Shown: positions 44,301 to 50,758 of the stretch, one piece after another | Numbering within the stretch: the stretch's first letter is position 1 | Layout of the letters: each line of letters starts with the position of its first letter | From: Scardovia wiggsiae | Lineage (GTDB): Bacteria > Actinomycetota > Actinomycetes > Actinomycetales > Bifidobacteriaceae | Assembly: GCF_051045985.1 (NCBI RefSeq) | Contig: NZ_CP157350.1 | Location: forward strand, 248,001-312,000 | Reading direction: 5' to 3' | DNA: 64,000 nucleotides | Position numbers and translations under genes: made by a program | Notes under the pieces: model-generated | What the model saw: the letters and a program-made list of their open reading frames with translations, nothing else | Databases searched by the model: none | What the model was told of the DNA's origin: nothing

Positions 44301-45043
44301 CCCCTGGGCTTGGGGCGCTTGCAGCGGCCCGCGGCGGCCGTGATTCGGCGCTTGTCCGTCAGCTTGCTGCACTGGGTATCGCCCCGGATGATATAGCTGT
44401 GGTCTCCAAGCATGACACGTCAACGAATGCTAATGACCCTAACGAGTCTGAACTTCATAACACGCTGGCGCATGCTATCGGCAGGTCCGAAGGCAACCCT
44501 CTGTATGTTATTTCTCAGAAGACCCTTACCGGCCATGCCAAGGGAGGGGCGGCTATCTTCCAGATAAACGGCCTGGTCCAGGTGTTCGCATCGGGTATTA
44601 TCCCGGCTAATGCATCCCTGGACTGCGTAGACCCGGAGCTTGCGGGCGATGACCTTATGGTTTGGCTGCGCAGGCCTCTGGATCTGGGCAAGGCGCATCA
44701 CACTATCAAGGCCGGCCTGGTCACTTCCCTAGGGTTTGGTCATGTGTCGGGCTTCATAGCGCTTGTCCATCCTGGTGCTTTTGAAGCAGCGGTAGAGCAT
44801 GCTTATGGGCAGGATGCCCTCCGTACATGGAAAGGAAGGGCCAATAAGCGCCTTGCTGAGGGCGGCCGCCACCGCAGGGATGGTATGATCGGCAGGAAAC
44901 CTTTGTTTGAGCTGATCGATAACCGCCGCTTCCACGAGGATTCCCGCCATTATGATTCCCACGAGGCGGAAAAGGCTATGCTGCTTGACCCTCAGGCACG
45001 TCTGGCAGATAATGGGTATTATGAATTCAGGAATGCACAATAA
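35366..45043 (+). CDS. fas: Type I fatty acid synthase, single chain
   Basis: 3,225 residues from ATG 35366 (AAAGG upstream; ATG 35333 adds 11 residues but lacks a site). Domains in order: acetyltransferase with AAGHSQGLL (Ser123); enoyl reductase starting near residue 425 (SPIMVAGMTPTTVEPDLPAA); hotdog dehydratase with SGDFNPIHTS near 1270; malonyl/palmitoyl transferase with FAGHSLGEYNALSAF (Ser1479); acyl carrier protein after an Ala/Pro linker, phosphopantetheine Ser at 1891 or 1892 (GVSSRRNQLL); ketoreductase with AVVTGASEKSIAGQVAAQLL near 2210; and ketosynthase with active Cys2864 in VSACATAAVS, plus SKHDTSTNANDPNESELHN and TGHAKGGAA. All catalytic motifs look intact. Low-complexity linkers flank the carrier domain and precede the ketosynthase. 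Makes long-chain acyl-CoA in the cytosol. Confidence 0.97.
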   Translation: MDNSFFSSMDTQPHAFLFAGQSTPWTSTVDEAAQNSRLLEQLRAYDAAAEALLQPAATELLTVYGRRLDLFSYASQSLILGDARYAEVSVPGVVLAQLAALLDSKELGMPFAPGSFVRAAGHSQGLLSTDIVDVLSRLARGEISQAGADAQITSILAVSRLIGAAGSRIAGARGIVPVKGASPMLSVKGATREQIEVLISRVPERQGEIVIGVKNSRDNYVVSGYPEDLRKLETCINNEHKHQQKLREQKVRGGSVFDPSVEYLEVSIPFHSPVLADAVELVGRWADECGIDSGYARRLARAVLVDTVDWAAQIEGILSDYRAWKEASANGEGTDSGSTDEPGAGSESSQRDGQTLWFIDYGPGVVAEKLTAALIEGTGAGVVSAASAGKRLDLATPGRTYKPAEDWSQFAPHIVSTEAGDKVSTAFTRLTGRSPIMVAGMTPTTVEPDLPAAAANAGYWAELAGGGQVTEEVFDNNIARLKSLLDEGTSVEFNAMFMDRYLWNLQFGGKRIVSKARISGAPVDGVVISAGIPEADEAMELITQLHDDGFTYVVFKPGTVAQIRQVLDIAKEADPVTVIMEVEGGAAGGHHSWESLDDLLVNTYADIRARHNVVLVAGGGIGTPERAADYISGQWSEQYGLPAMPVDGVLVGTALMTAKEAHTSPQVKKFLVETPGITDTEKNGDPFAPLGESWVPSGGVAGGMSSGLSHLHADIYEIENASARAGRLIVHLEKHPEELESRRDEIIKALDNTAKPYFGDVEDMTYYEWAQRFVELTYPWADRTFGLRFLHLLHRIEARINEQDKGTFTSVFSDAQAVEDPQQALEILLREYPESRTAHVAATDAAWFPQLSQEYPKPLPFVPVIDGDLLRWWGRDQLWQAEDSRYSADSVRIIPGPLSVAGITTMNEPVVDILSRFDKTVADRVRAADSKEGYRTPASLSAQEGCDDDEAFIRQSPTISWVGHVMDNPAYNTRRDDPNYTLTHVQTQGMQEFYDLDIHLDTFWDGERRHGTGEQEPYAVRHIVIPLIVDHGHPFRMPVVDRDRLKGHIYALLAGTAGIGNTAVTGDVLDRMPEISPETKDAAHPFGIAAAHYTLSANLGYDHESATAGHLPQSLIPSGIVPDALTGPAWPAIYTALGSVYVGETPIIEGLLNAVHLDHSVELLVSDAQLQGYYGQRIDLKSWADDFQESSAGRVVTIHVEHAGQDGTVLARETERFAIRGRVYSSQLPADAPDYGGIKADIRPAARRLLRRVTVQAPDNMTAFARVSGDFNPIHTSARAARVSGLQAPLVHGMWLSAAAQHVVQAADTKGAHYEIAGWTYAMYGMVQLNDRVEISVERVGKVNDGGIVIEVTCRIGEEIVSRATAVCRPYTSAYVFPGQGIQKQGMTLDERAQSPAARQVWERADRLTRSRLGFSILAVVRDNPKELTARGVTYRHPEGLLNLTQFTQVALATVAQAQTARLREAGMVFEPAYFAGHSLGEYNALSAFAQIIPLETELELVFHRGSTMHHLIERDAQGRSNYRMGALRPNQFGVDDAHVNGYIDDISRQSGEFLQIVNYNLAGSQYAIAGTIAGLKALEKDSSRRAREAGGKKPFMLVPGIDVPFHSTLLRKGVPEFRAKLDSLLPEDIKYRRLVGRYIPNLVARPFELTRDFARAILDVVPSEQLRAIADNDDRWNEYAADEGKLARLLLIELLCWQFASPVRWIETQSLLFTPEGRGGLGVENYVEVGLGNSPTLANLGSRTLLLPEFAGVTVDVFNAGRDEKRVYMTDDDPDSLVEQTEPEADTEPGVSEAASAGEAASPATAPAAGQGAAEPAKAADTNTALAASAGASGVAGSAGTVPASGAAPAEDIPFTAWDGIRTLIAYSAKIRPDQIGVQDTTDTLTNGVSSRRNQLLMDMSAELGVPSIEGAAEAAVSALEPTITKAAPRYKAFGHVLSDAVRERIHQLFGSAGVKQSHIAQHVHDAWGLGDGWAAFVTAELLLGTREGVSTRGGDLATLPVGAVSNTSGADALIDKAVQAVAAAHGVTVAPQSAQSAGAGAMVDSAALKEFSEQITGESGILASAARFILDKLGIKASGSAEETEDNSGIVDMVNAELGPQWPKLVSPRFDARKAVLLDDRWASAREDLAHIYYGDDEQCAAESYTGAGEAVARQAAWYAQQARLHGGEAARHAETFGRISREALRTVPSAQEDAGTLPFARDIAVVTGASEKSIAGQVAAQLLAGGATVIATSYSFDTGFIQWAKEIYRTHAAGEARLWIVPANLSSYRDVDALAAWVGNEQKETHGATTTVVKPAYAPTLLFPFAAPGVHGTLSDSGELFESQARLMLWGVERLISRLGVLGADTDVDHRLHVVLPGSPNRGTLGGDGAYGEVKSAFDAIVNRSRVEKDWSGTVTFAHPRIGWVRGTGLMGGNDPLVEAIERRGVRTYSTEEIAAELLKLSSAEAREQAEQDPVEADLTGGMGSLDIDMSQLREEALAGSGTGPETDSSGEHSDAGTVPENVSGASLEAGDTPGSPAGIAPDPSAKAGASAEAASENTRKDTSEVKALPTLHTPQQPEVRMGEWDSVTARPEDEVVIVSIGELGTWGSGRTRRDAELGIAADGTVDLSAEGVLELAWNMGLISWQDSPEPGWIDTDGNLVAEEDIYEKFHDDVVARSGIRPFDDGMGSDYLHGTDSKSAEVFLDHDVTFSVANEAAAREYMDADSEHTVIRHDDGSDEWLVTRTQGASAFVPRRAVMTRTVGGQFPKGFDPRKWGIPASMVDSVDPIALWNIVTTVDAFISAGFSPSEILQSIHPSMLASTQGTGFGGMNSMRQLYVNRYLSQAYPTDILQEALPNVVAAHVMQSYVGGYGNMIQPVSACATAAVSLEEGVDKIKLGKADFVVTGAIDDIGVESVNGFGDMNATANSEEMYGKGIDSRFFSRANDRRRGGFLEAQGGGTILITRGDLAMKLGLPVAAVVGYANSFADGAHTSIPAPGLGALAAARGGRDSALVRQLAALGIAPDDIAVVSKHDTSTNANDPNESELHNTLAHAIGRSEGNPLYVISQKTLTGHAKGGAAIFQINGLVQVFASGIIPANASLDCVDPELAGDDLMVWLRRPLDLGKAHHTIKAGLVTSLGFGHVSGFIALVHPGAFEAAVEHAYGQDALRTWKGRANKRLAEGGRHRRDGMIGRKPLFELIDNRRFHEDSRHYDSHEAEKAMLLDPQARLADNGYYEFRNAQ

Positions 45044-45044
45044 T

Positions 45045-45761
45045 ATGCACGATACTGCGCAGGCTGGGGGGCAAGCTACCCCTCCGCCTGCGCAGCACGA
45101 ATCCCCCTATCCGGCGCAAGGCCTGTCGGAGCCGCAGGGGCCGCGGTATATCGTGGCAGGGCTTGGGCATGACGTGGTCAGTGTGCAGGAATTTTCTGCA
45201 CAGTGCGCTGCGCCGGAGTCCGAGTTTCTCGCCTGCGCCTTTTCGGTGCGCGAAATACGCCAGTCCCAGCAGCGCAGTGCTGCTAAAGGGGATAAAATAG
45301 CTGCCCATCTGGCTGCGCGCTGGGCGGGCAAAGAAGCATTCCTTAAGGCATGGTGCGAGGCTCTGTCGCGCTGCAGCGGAGGGACTGACAGCAGCGCTGG
45401 GGAACCGGGTACCCGGACGTCTTACACTTATCCGTACACTGTGGATAACTTCCCATGGAGGGAAGTGGAAGTCGTTTCAGACAACAGGGGCGTACCGCAT
45501 ATCACTCTTTCTGCAGAAATGGAGCAGTATCTCAGCAGCAGCCTGGGCGTGCGTGCTGGGAACAAAGAGGGGGGTATCGAAGGCAGGGAAGAAAGCGGCT
45601 GCGGGAAAGCCGGCTGTAGGGCATCACCATATATTGATATCCATGTATCTTTGAGCCATGACGGGCCTGTTGCTTCTGCGGTAGCAATGATCCTGGAGAT
45701 CACCGGTACCGCCGGTACTGCCCATACTGCCGGCGCAGCCTCTGCAGCCGGGAACTGCTGA
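45045..45761 (+). CDS. acpS: Holo-[acyl-carrier-protein] synthase
   Basis: Transfers phosphopantetheine from CoA to the acyl carrier domain of the synthase encoded just before it. AcpS motifs are VAGLGHDVVSVQEF (metal-binding Asp) and AARWAGKEAFLKAW. About 238 residues, longer than usual (near 125-150): a ~35-residue Pro/Gln/Gly-rich N-terminal tail and two inserts, one after the KEAFLKAW helix (GGTDSSAGEPGTRTSYTYPY) and one before the last strand ISLSHDGP-like VSLSHDGPVASAVAMILEI. ATG 45045 lies one base after the fas stop with AGGAA upstream; ATG 45033, inside fas, is an alternative. The close junction implies coupled expression. Confidence 0.9.
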   Translation: MHDTAQAGGQATPPPAQHESPYPAQGLSEPQGPRYIVAGLGHDVVSVQEFSAQCAAPESEFLACAFSVREIRQSQQRSAAKGDKIAAHLAARWAGKEAFLKAWCEALSRCSGGTDSSAGEPGTRTSYTYPYTVDNFPWREVEVVSDNRGVPHITLSAEMEQYLSSSLGVRAGNKEGGIEGREESGCGKAGCRASPYIDIHVSLSHDGPVASAVAMILEITGTAGTAHTAGAASAAGNC

Positions 45762-45910
45762 TCTGCTCATACGACGGTACAGCCTCAACGCCTGCAGCTT
45801 GCAGCAGCCGGCATACCTGCATATCTGATATAACGGATTATAAAAATAACTGATCTTTCCGCGGCGTGTCGGACACCCCTGGATATCCGAGGTTTCTGTA
45901 GAGTATTCTT

Positions 45911-46867
45911 GTGAGAAAGCTCGCGATAAGGTTTTTTAATGATGTACCGGTCGTTGTTTTAACGGTTATTGAGTCCATCATAATTTTTGCTGCAACAATG
46001 GTGGCGAAACTTGCTTTCACGCAGATTGCCCCTCTTCCCGCAGCATGGTGGCGTGTCGGTTTTGCGCTGCTCTTTTTATGGGTATGGCGTAAACCATGGA
46101 AAAAATTTACAGAGATACTCCCCACACATGCACGCGGCTGGCTGTGGCTGGCAGCGCTGGGCATTTCATCTGTGTTCATGAACACCACGTTTTACATGGC
46201 TATCGGCACACTCAATGTAGGTGTGGCAGTCGCTATAGAATTTATCGGGCCGCTCGCCGTTGCAGTGATGACAGGCAGGCACTGGCGCGAATACGTGGGG
46301 ATAATTATTGCGGTATGCGGGATCGTTACGCTCAGCTGGAGCTCTTTTGCCTCGCAGAACAGGACATCCCTGGCAGGGCTGGCGGCAATCCTGATCAGCG
46401 GGGTTCTGTGGGGGACTTATATTATCTCCGGCAGGCGCATTGCACTCGGTGGGCGCCCTCTGGACAGTATGACAATAGCCCTTACTATCGGTTTCGCAGC
46501 ACAGTCGGTATTCCTTATGCTCCCCGGTATCAATAGCGTTATCTATCCCCAGCCCTCGGCAACGTGGCTGCGTCAGCCGTGGGGGCCGCCTGCGCTGATA
46601 GCCCTCATGTTTTGTGTGGCATTATGCGCGTCATTCCTGCCATATATTTTTGACCTGTTTATTATGCGGCGCACGCTTCCCAGCAAATTCTCCGTAATGC
46701 AGTCGATAAGCCCTGCGGTTGCTACGATTATCGGCCTGTTCTTTGGGGAGGTACCTACCGTAGTTGATATCGTTGGTATTGGCCTTATTATTGTTGCAGT
46801 ATTTATTACATTTTCATCAGACGAACGCGCAGCCGGGGAAGCTGGGGCCAAGGGGGCACAGCTCTGA
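45911..46867 (+). CDS. EamA/DMT-family transporter
   Basis: 318 residues with ten predicted helices in two EamA repeats. The first repeat spans VVVLTVIESIIIFAATMVAK to LSWSSF; the second starts near TSLAGLAAILISGVLWGTYI. FMNTTFYMAIGTLNVGVAVAIEFIGPLAVA is the typical helix 3-4 region of RhtA-like amino acid/metabolite exporters. Start GTG 45911. Cytoplasmic-membrane exporter of amino acids, threonine-type substrates or similar; the substrate is not predictable. No operon partner: tRNA-Ser follows on the other strand. Confidence 0.88.
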   Translation: MRKLAIRFFNDVPVVVLTVIESIIIFAATMVAKLAFTQIAPLPAAWWRVGFALLFLWVWRKPWKKFTEILPTHARGWLWLAALGISSVFMNTTFYMAIGTLNVGVAVAIEFIGPLAVAVMTGRHWREYVGIIIAVCGIVTLSWSSFASQNRTSLAGLAAILISGVLWGTYIISGRRIALGGRPLDSMTIALTIGFAAQSVFLMLPGINSVIYPQPSATWLRQPWGPPALIALMFCVALCASFLPYIFDLFIMRRTLPSKFSVMQSISPAVATIIGLFFGEVPTVVDIVGIGLIIVAVFITFSSDERAAGEAGAKGAQL

Positions 46868-46928
46868 GCGTCTGCAGCCGGTTGGTTCGTGTTCTTATCT
46901 TATCGTAGTTCTCACAGCATGATATTTG

Positions 46929-46968
46929 GCATAAAATAAGCCCTCACGGCTTACAGGTTGTGAGGGCT
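46929..46968 (-). terminator. Rho-independent terminator of tRNA-Ser
   Basis: On the minus strand AGCCCTCAC pairs with GTGAGGGCT (nine pairs), followed by TTATTTTAT, five bases beyond the tRNA 3' end. The position on the plus strand could also end the EamA transcript. Confidence 0.82.
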
Positions 46969-46972
46969 GGGG

Positions 46973-47059
46973 CGGAGACAGAGGGATTCGAACCCTCGAA
47001 CCACTTGCGCAGTTAACACCTTAGCAGGGTGCCCCTTTCGGCCACTCAGGCATGTCTCC
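46973..47059 (-). tRNA. tRNA-Ser (GCT)
   Basis: Minus strand: acceptor GGAGACA pairs with TGTCTCC, anticodon loop CTGCTAA gives GCT, a long variable arm (class II), and the T arm GAGGGTTCGAATCCCTC. 87 bases including discriminator G; no CCA encoded. Confidence 0.96.
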
Positions 47060-47262
47060 ACAGCCGCCGCAAAATGAGGCGACTTAAGTAGTTTATGCAA
47101 TTATATGGACTACCGCAGCTGGCAGTGTTGCCGGTACCATGGAATCAGTCAAAAGAAAAATTGCCGGCCAGTACCACGCAAACAAGCTAATATCTGTAGG
47201 TGCGCAGCAAGTGCTGCGGACAGCTGGCGTTGAGGTATTTTTGGGAGGCCTGTTATGAACGC

Positions 47263-47850
47263 GTGCTTATTATTGGTGCAACAGGGACTGTAGGGGGAGC
47301 AGTACGCCAGACCCTTATACGCGAGACTGATGCGCATCTTACTCTGTTTGCGCGGCATCGTATAGTTTCTGACAATAGCCGTGAGGATGCAGTAACAGGG
47401 GATGTGAGGGACCCGGTTTCACTGGAAGGGGCGATTGCCGGGCAGGATATCGTTTTTGCCGCATTAAGCGGGGACATGGCAGATTATGCCCGAAGCATTG
47501 TTGCGGCAATGGAGAAAACAGGTGTCGCCCGCCTTATATTCATTTCTTCAATGAGGATATATGATGAAATCCCGGATTCCCTGGGCGGAGGGAATGTGAG
47601 CCAGAACCCTGTTTTGCGGCCTTACCGTGAGGCAGCTGATGTTATTGAGTCCAGCAGCCTTGACTATACAGTGATCCGTCCGGGATGGTTTACTTCAGGC
47701 CCGGTGGACTATGAAGTAACCCATAAGGGTGAGCCGTTCGGAGGCCATGATGTGTCGGTGGGCAGTATTGCTGATGCAGTCAGGAAGATCGTAGAAGACC
47801 CGGCACTATATTCTCATGAGAGTATAGGGATCAATACACCGGGACAATAG
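47263..47850 (+). CDS. NAD(P)-binding oxidoreductase / epimerase-like (SDR atypical)
   Basis: Rossmann protein. VLIIGATGTVGGAVRQTLIR is the dinucleotide-binding start, GDVRDPVSL and DIVFAALSGDMADYARSIV follow, then LIFISSMRIYDE and DYTVIRPGWF, the pattern of atypical short-chain dehydrogenases that sense or reduce NADPH-linked substrates (NmrA/YwnB type). The start is unclear. GTG 47263 gives 195 residues beginning at the first beta strand, but its GGAGG lies 14 bases away. An ATG at 47255 sits at perfect spacing from that GGAGG but is in another frame and stops after 12 codons, which hints at a frameshift at the N-terminus. The frame is open upstream to GTG 47200. Substrate unknown. Confidence 0.78.
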   Translation: MLIIGATGTVGGAVRQTLIRETDAHLTLFARHRIVSDNSREDAVTGDVRDPVSLEGAIAGQDIVFAALSGDMADYARSIVAAMEKTGVARLIFISSMRIYDEIPDSLGGGNVSQNPVLRPYREAADVIESSSLDYTVIRPGWFTSGPVDYEVTHKGEPFGGHDVSVGSIADAVRKIVEDPALYSHESIGINTPGQ

Positions 47851-48005
47851 TTTTACGGCTTGCAGGACCACCCATGCAAGACATGTAAGAAAGGCAATAC
47901 CGTGCACTTTGCAGGCTCGCCCCAGGTTACACGGCTGCGGATATAATTCTTACGTTAGGGCAAATCCATACGCTGAGTATGGAATAAATATTGTTTGAGG
48001 CAGAT

Positions 48006-49217
48006 GTGAAAGTTATTCGTCTTGTTCCGGATACTGACGGCACAGTCCCCTGGCCGGTCCTTGATAAAGAGAAACGGTCTGTCGTTACTATAGGGACGTT
48101 TGATGGCGTGCATAAAGGGCATGCCGCAGTTATCAGGCGTACAGCAGAGCTGGCAGAAAAATACGGCAGCTTTTCTATAGTCATCATGTTCGATCCGCGC
48201 CCGTCTTTCGTACACTCGCACAGTACAGGGCCCAGCAGCCATATCCCTGCCGTATCCGGCCCTGTGCAGGGTGGCGGTTCCCCTCAGGACGGCAGCATTC
48301 AGTTTGGAGGGAAGGATGAACCCGATCCTGAGGCTGTTTCGAGTGCTGCCCAGCGGATACAGTGGATCAGGGATCTTGGCATACAGTATCTGATTATTGT
48401 CCGGTATACGCCGGAATTTGCCCGTCAGACATATATCAATTTCCTGGGCCAGCTGGTAGGAAAGCTGGGGATGCGCACGCTGGTGCTGGGTGCAGATGCA
48501 CGGTTCGGGCGCGGCCTTGAAGGCAATGTCAAAACTTCACGCACTGTTGCTGCTTCTACAGGGGTTTTTGAAGTTGATGCTGTTGAAGACCAGGGCCAGG
48601 GCTTCACATGGGTATTCCCGGATGTGCAGTACCATGTCCCAGACAGTGCTGGAGAGCCTGCTAACCCTCTCAATTCCATGAGCAAGGCAGACAGGCGCGC
48701 ATGGACAAAAAAGCATCATATGGTGCGGGTGCGTGACTGGAGTTCTTCCCACGTGCGTGATGCACTTGCCGGAGGGCGCATTGCTGAGGCTGCCGAGGTG
48801 CTTGGGCGCAGCCCGCAGATCAGGGGCGAGGTAGTCCATGGTGAAGCCCGCGGCCGGCAGCTTGGTTTCCCCACAGCAAACATGGGCGGGGACATTGAAG
48901 GGTTTATCCCTGTTGATGGCGTTTACGCGGGGTACGTAACAGATGCAGGGCATAGATGGCCCGCTGCTGTTTCTGCCGGGATGAAAGAGACTTTCCGCGA
49001 TGCTGCCGATGCGCATTCAGCCCCCGAACGTGTAGTTGAGGCTTATATTATCGATGAAACAGGCCTGGACCTGTACGGGCATACCGTCACCATAGAATTT
49101 ACAGCATTCATGCGCCCGCAGGCCCGCTTCGGCAGCCTTCAGGAGCTTATTGCTCAGCTTGGGGAAGACTCCCAACGTGCAAAAACGATTATATCAGGCA
49201 GAAGAAAAACGGCATAA
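48006..49217 (+). CDS. ribF: Bifunctional riboflavin kinase / FAD synthetase
   Basis: Makes FMN from riboflavin and FAD from FMN. The N-terminal adenylyltransferase half has SVVTIGTFDGVHKGHAAVIR (the HxGH-type site in GVHKGH) and IVIMFDPRPSFVHS. A region with VLGADARFGRGLEGN follows. The C-terminal kinase half has GEARGRQLGFPTANMG, then VDGVYAGYV and LYGHTVTIEFTAFMRPQARF. GTG 48006 (GAGG 5 bases upstream) is preferred to TTG 47991. 403 residues; a Ser/Gly insert (about 85-115) lengthens it. Present as a stand-alone gene; truB, a common neighbour, is absent. Confidence 0.95.
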   Translation: MKVIRLVPDTDGTVPWPVLDKEKRSVVTIGTFDGVHKGHAAVIRRTAELAEKYGSFSIVIMFDPRPSFVHSHSTGPSSHIPAVSGPVQGGGSPQDGSIQFGGKDEPDPEAVSSAAQRIQWIRDLGIQYLIIVRYTPEFARQTYINFLGQLVGKLGMRTLVLGADARFGRGLEGNVKTSRTVAASTGVFEVDAVEDQGQGFTWVFPDVQYHVPDSAGEPANPLNSMSKADRRAWTKKHHMVRVRDWSSSHVRDALAGGRIAEAAEVLGRSPQIRGEVVHGEARGRQLGFPTANMGGDIEGFIPVDGVYAGYVTDAGHRWPAAVSAGMKETFRDAADAHSAPERVVEAYIIDETGLDLYGHTVTIEFTAFMRPQARFGSLQELIAQLGEDSQRAKTIISGRRKTA

Positions 49218-49307
49218 CTTCCAGCTGGGCGGTTATGGAAAATAGGGAACTGTAAAAACAGAAAATACCGGTTCCATACCAGGGAACAGGTAAACTGCTC
49301 AGTGACT

Positions 49308-49342
49308 AATGGCCCGGCAGCTCTATGAGCAGCCAGGCCATT
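49308..49342. terminator. Possible bidirectional hairpin between ribF and the NlpC/P60 gene
   Basis: AATGGCC...GGCCATT arms with a partly paired inner stem (CGGCAGC/GCAGCC) between two convergent genes. No clean T run on either side, so only a candidate. Confidence 0.35.
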
Positions 49343-49365
49343 CACAAACTAATTAAAAGCAAAAA

Positions 49366-50433
49366 CTAATTAAATATCCTGCGGATAGAATAGCCACTAT
49401 GGAAACCCCATGAAACAGGGGTTATCTTTGTCCCCTGGCTGGGGTTCAGGGCATTGATGATCATGCCGTTGCCCACATAGATTGCTGCGTGAGTCCCGTT
49501 CGCCAGGATATCCCCAGGCTGGGCCTGTGCGAGCGAAGGGACCGCTGTACCCATACGGGCCTGTGCGCCTGAAGAATGCGGAAGGCTGACGCCGAAACGT
49601 GCATAGACCCACATGACCATACCGGAACAGTCCCAGCCGGAAGGAGTCGTCCCTCCCCAACGATAAGGTGCTTTACCTGCATAGCTTGATGCAAGCTGCG
49701 CTACCTGCGCTCCGGAGCCGTTCCCGGTGACGGCAACGGGTACGGAAGGGGCAGAAACCGGTGCAGCTGCTGCGGCGCGGTTTGTATTTGCTGCAGCACG
49801 CCGTGATGCTGTGCGCTGTTCAGCTGCGGCATTGGCAGCGGCAACAGCAGCTGACTGGCTGTCTTTGACATCATTGGCGGCATTGCTGAGGGCAGTCCCT
49901 GCCGAGTTGAGGTCATCAGTGCCTGTATGGGTATCTGCCAGCTTCGAAGAAGCATTATCAAGCGCACCCTTAAGCGTGGTACGTTTTGAAGCCTCGGCCC
50001 GAGAAGAAGAATTATATACAGAAGTGGCAGTATTGACCAGATTCTGAAGGTTAGTGCGCGCTTCCTGCTCATTCTTTGTAGGGGAGTAGGGGACACTCGT
50101 ATTCGAGCTGTTATCGCTCAGAGACCACGATGCTGCAGCCTCAGTAGTCACATTGGACGACTCGTCCAGGAGGTCTGCACGCTGTGTAGAGCGGGAAACT
50201 GAAGACCCTGCTGCCGCATCTGCACTCAGGATGCCATTGTTGCTGGAAGCTATAGCCGGTGCTGTAGAGCCCGCCAGCGCTGCGAGGACAGCTACGCTTG
50301 GTACGACCGCCCCGAGCCGAAATGCTTTTGAATTGGTAGGCACTTTAAGAACGCTGCCGGCAAAAGCCGTGACTTGCTTCTTCATTGAAGGGAAGAAGCC
50401 GGACTGTTCTGGTATGTGTAAACCTTTAGGCAA
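49366..50433 (-). CDS. Secreted NlpC/P60 peptidoglycan hydrolase
   Basis: Cell-wall endopeptidase. A signal region (LGAVVPSVAVLAALAGSTAP ending AIAS) is followed by a ~150-residue helical, Ala/Ser/Asn-rich stretch that resembles wall-binding coiled coils, then the NlpC/P60 domain: catalytic Cys269 in SGWDCSGMVMWVYARFG, His in ANGTHAAIYVGN, and the third residue region INALNPS. The 355-residue form begins at TTG 50433 with AAGGA 7 bases upstream; ATG 50385 (MKKQVTAFAG) is a good alternative that keeps the signal peptide. The open frame extends to 50484. Gap 50434-50758 contains no supported gene, only a direct CATCACAATT repeat (50498-50517). Confidence 0.88.
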   Translation of the reverse strand: MPKGLHIPEQSGFFPSMKKQVTAFAGSVLKVPTNSKAFRLGAVVPSVAVLAALAGSTAPAIASSNNGILSADAAAGSSVSRSTQRADLLDESSNVTTEAAASWSLSDNSSNTSVPYSPTKNEQEARTNLQNLVNTATSVYNSSSRAEASKRTTLKGALDNASSKLADTHTGTDDLNSAGTALSNAANDVKDSQSAAVAAANAAAEQRTASRRAAANTNRAAAAAPVSAPSVPVAVTGNGSGAQVAQLASSYAGKAPYRWGGTTPSGWDCSGMVMWVYARFGVSLPHSSGAQARMGTAVPSLAQAQPGDILANGTHAAIYVGNGMIINALNPSQGTKITPVSWGFHSGYSIRRIFN

Positions 50434-50758
50434 AACGCAATCCTTACTGTTGACTTCAGATAACTGTATACATGATAGCCACATGTCTGAACAAAGCCAT
50501 CACAATTCATCACAATTCAGGTTTCGGCAGGCTCAGGGCTGGACCGCAGAAAAAGGGGGATTTCGAAGGAGCCATAAATAACACATATAAGGAAATCATC
50601 CGTTTTGCAATGATCGCAGCGTTTCATGCTCTAATCTGTAAACCAGTGCTTAACGGCATGGCTGACGAAGGATATCCCGGTCTGGTATGGATCGCTGCGC
50701 CTGCCGCATAAAGCTGGAAAACTATTAATGCTTAAGGGTAGAAAGGCAAAGGTGAGGT

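Noticed and set aside
50434..50758. Small open frames and a riboswitch upstream of metQ
   Set aside because: Short frames have no site or motif, and no SAM-riboswitch-like structure was seen.
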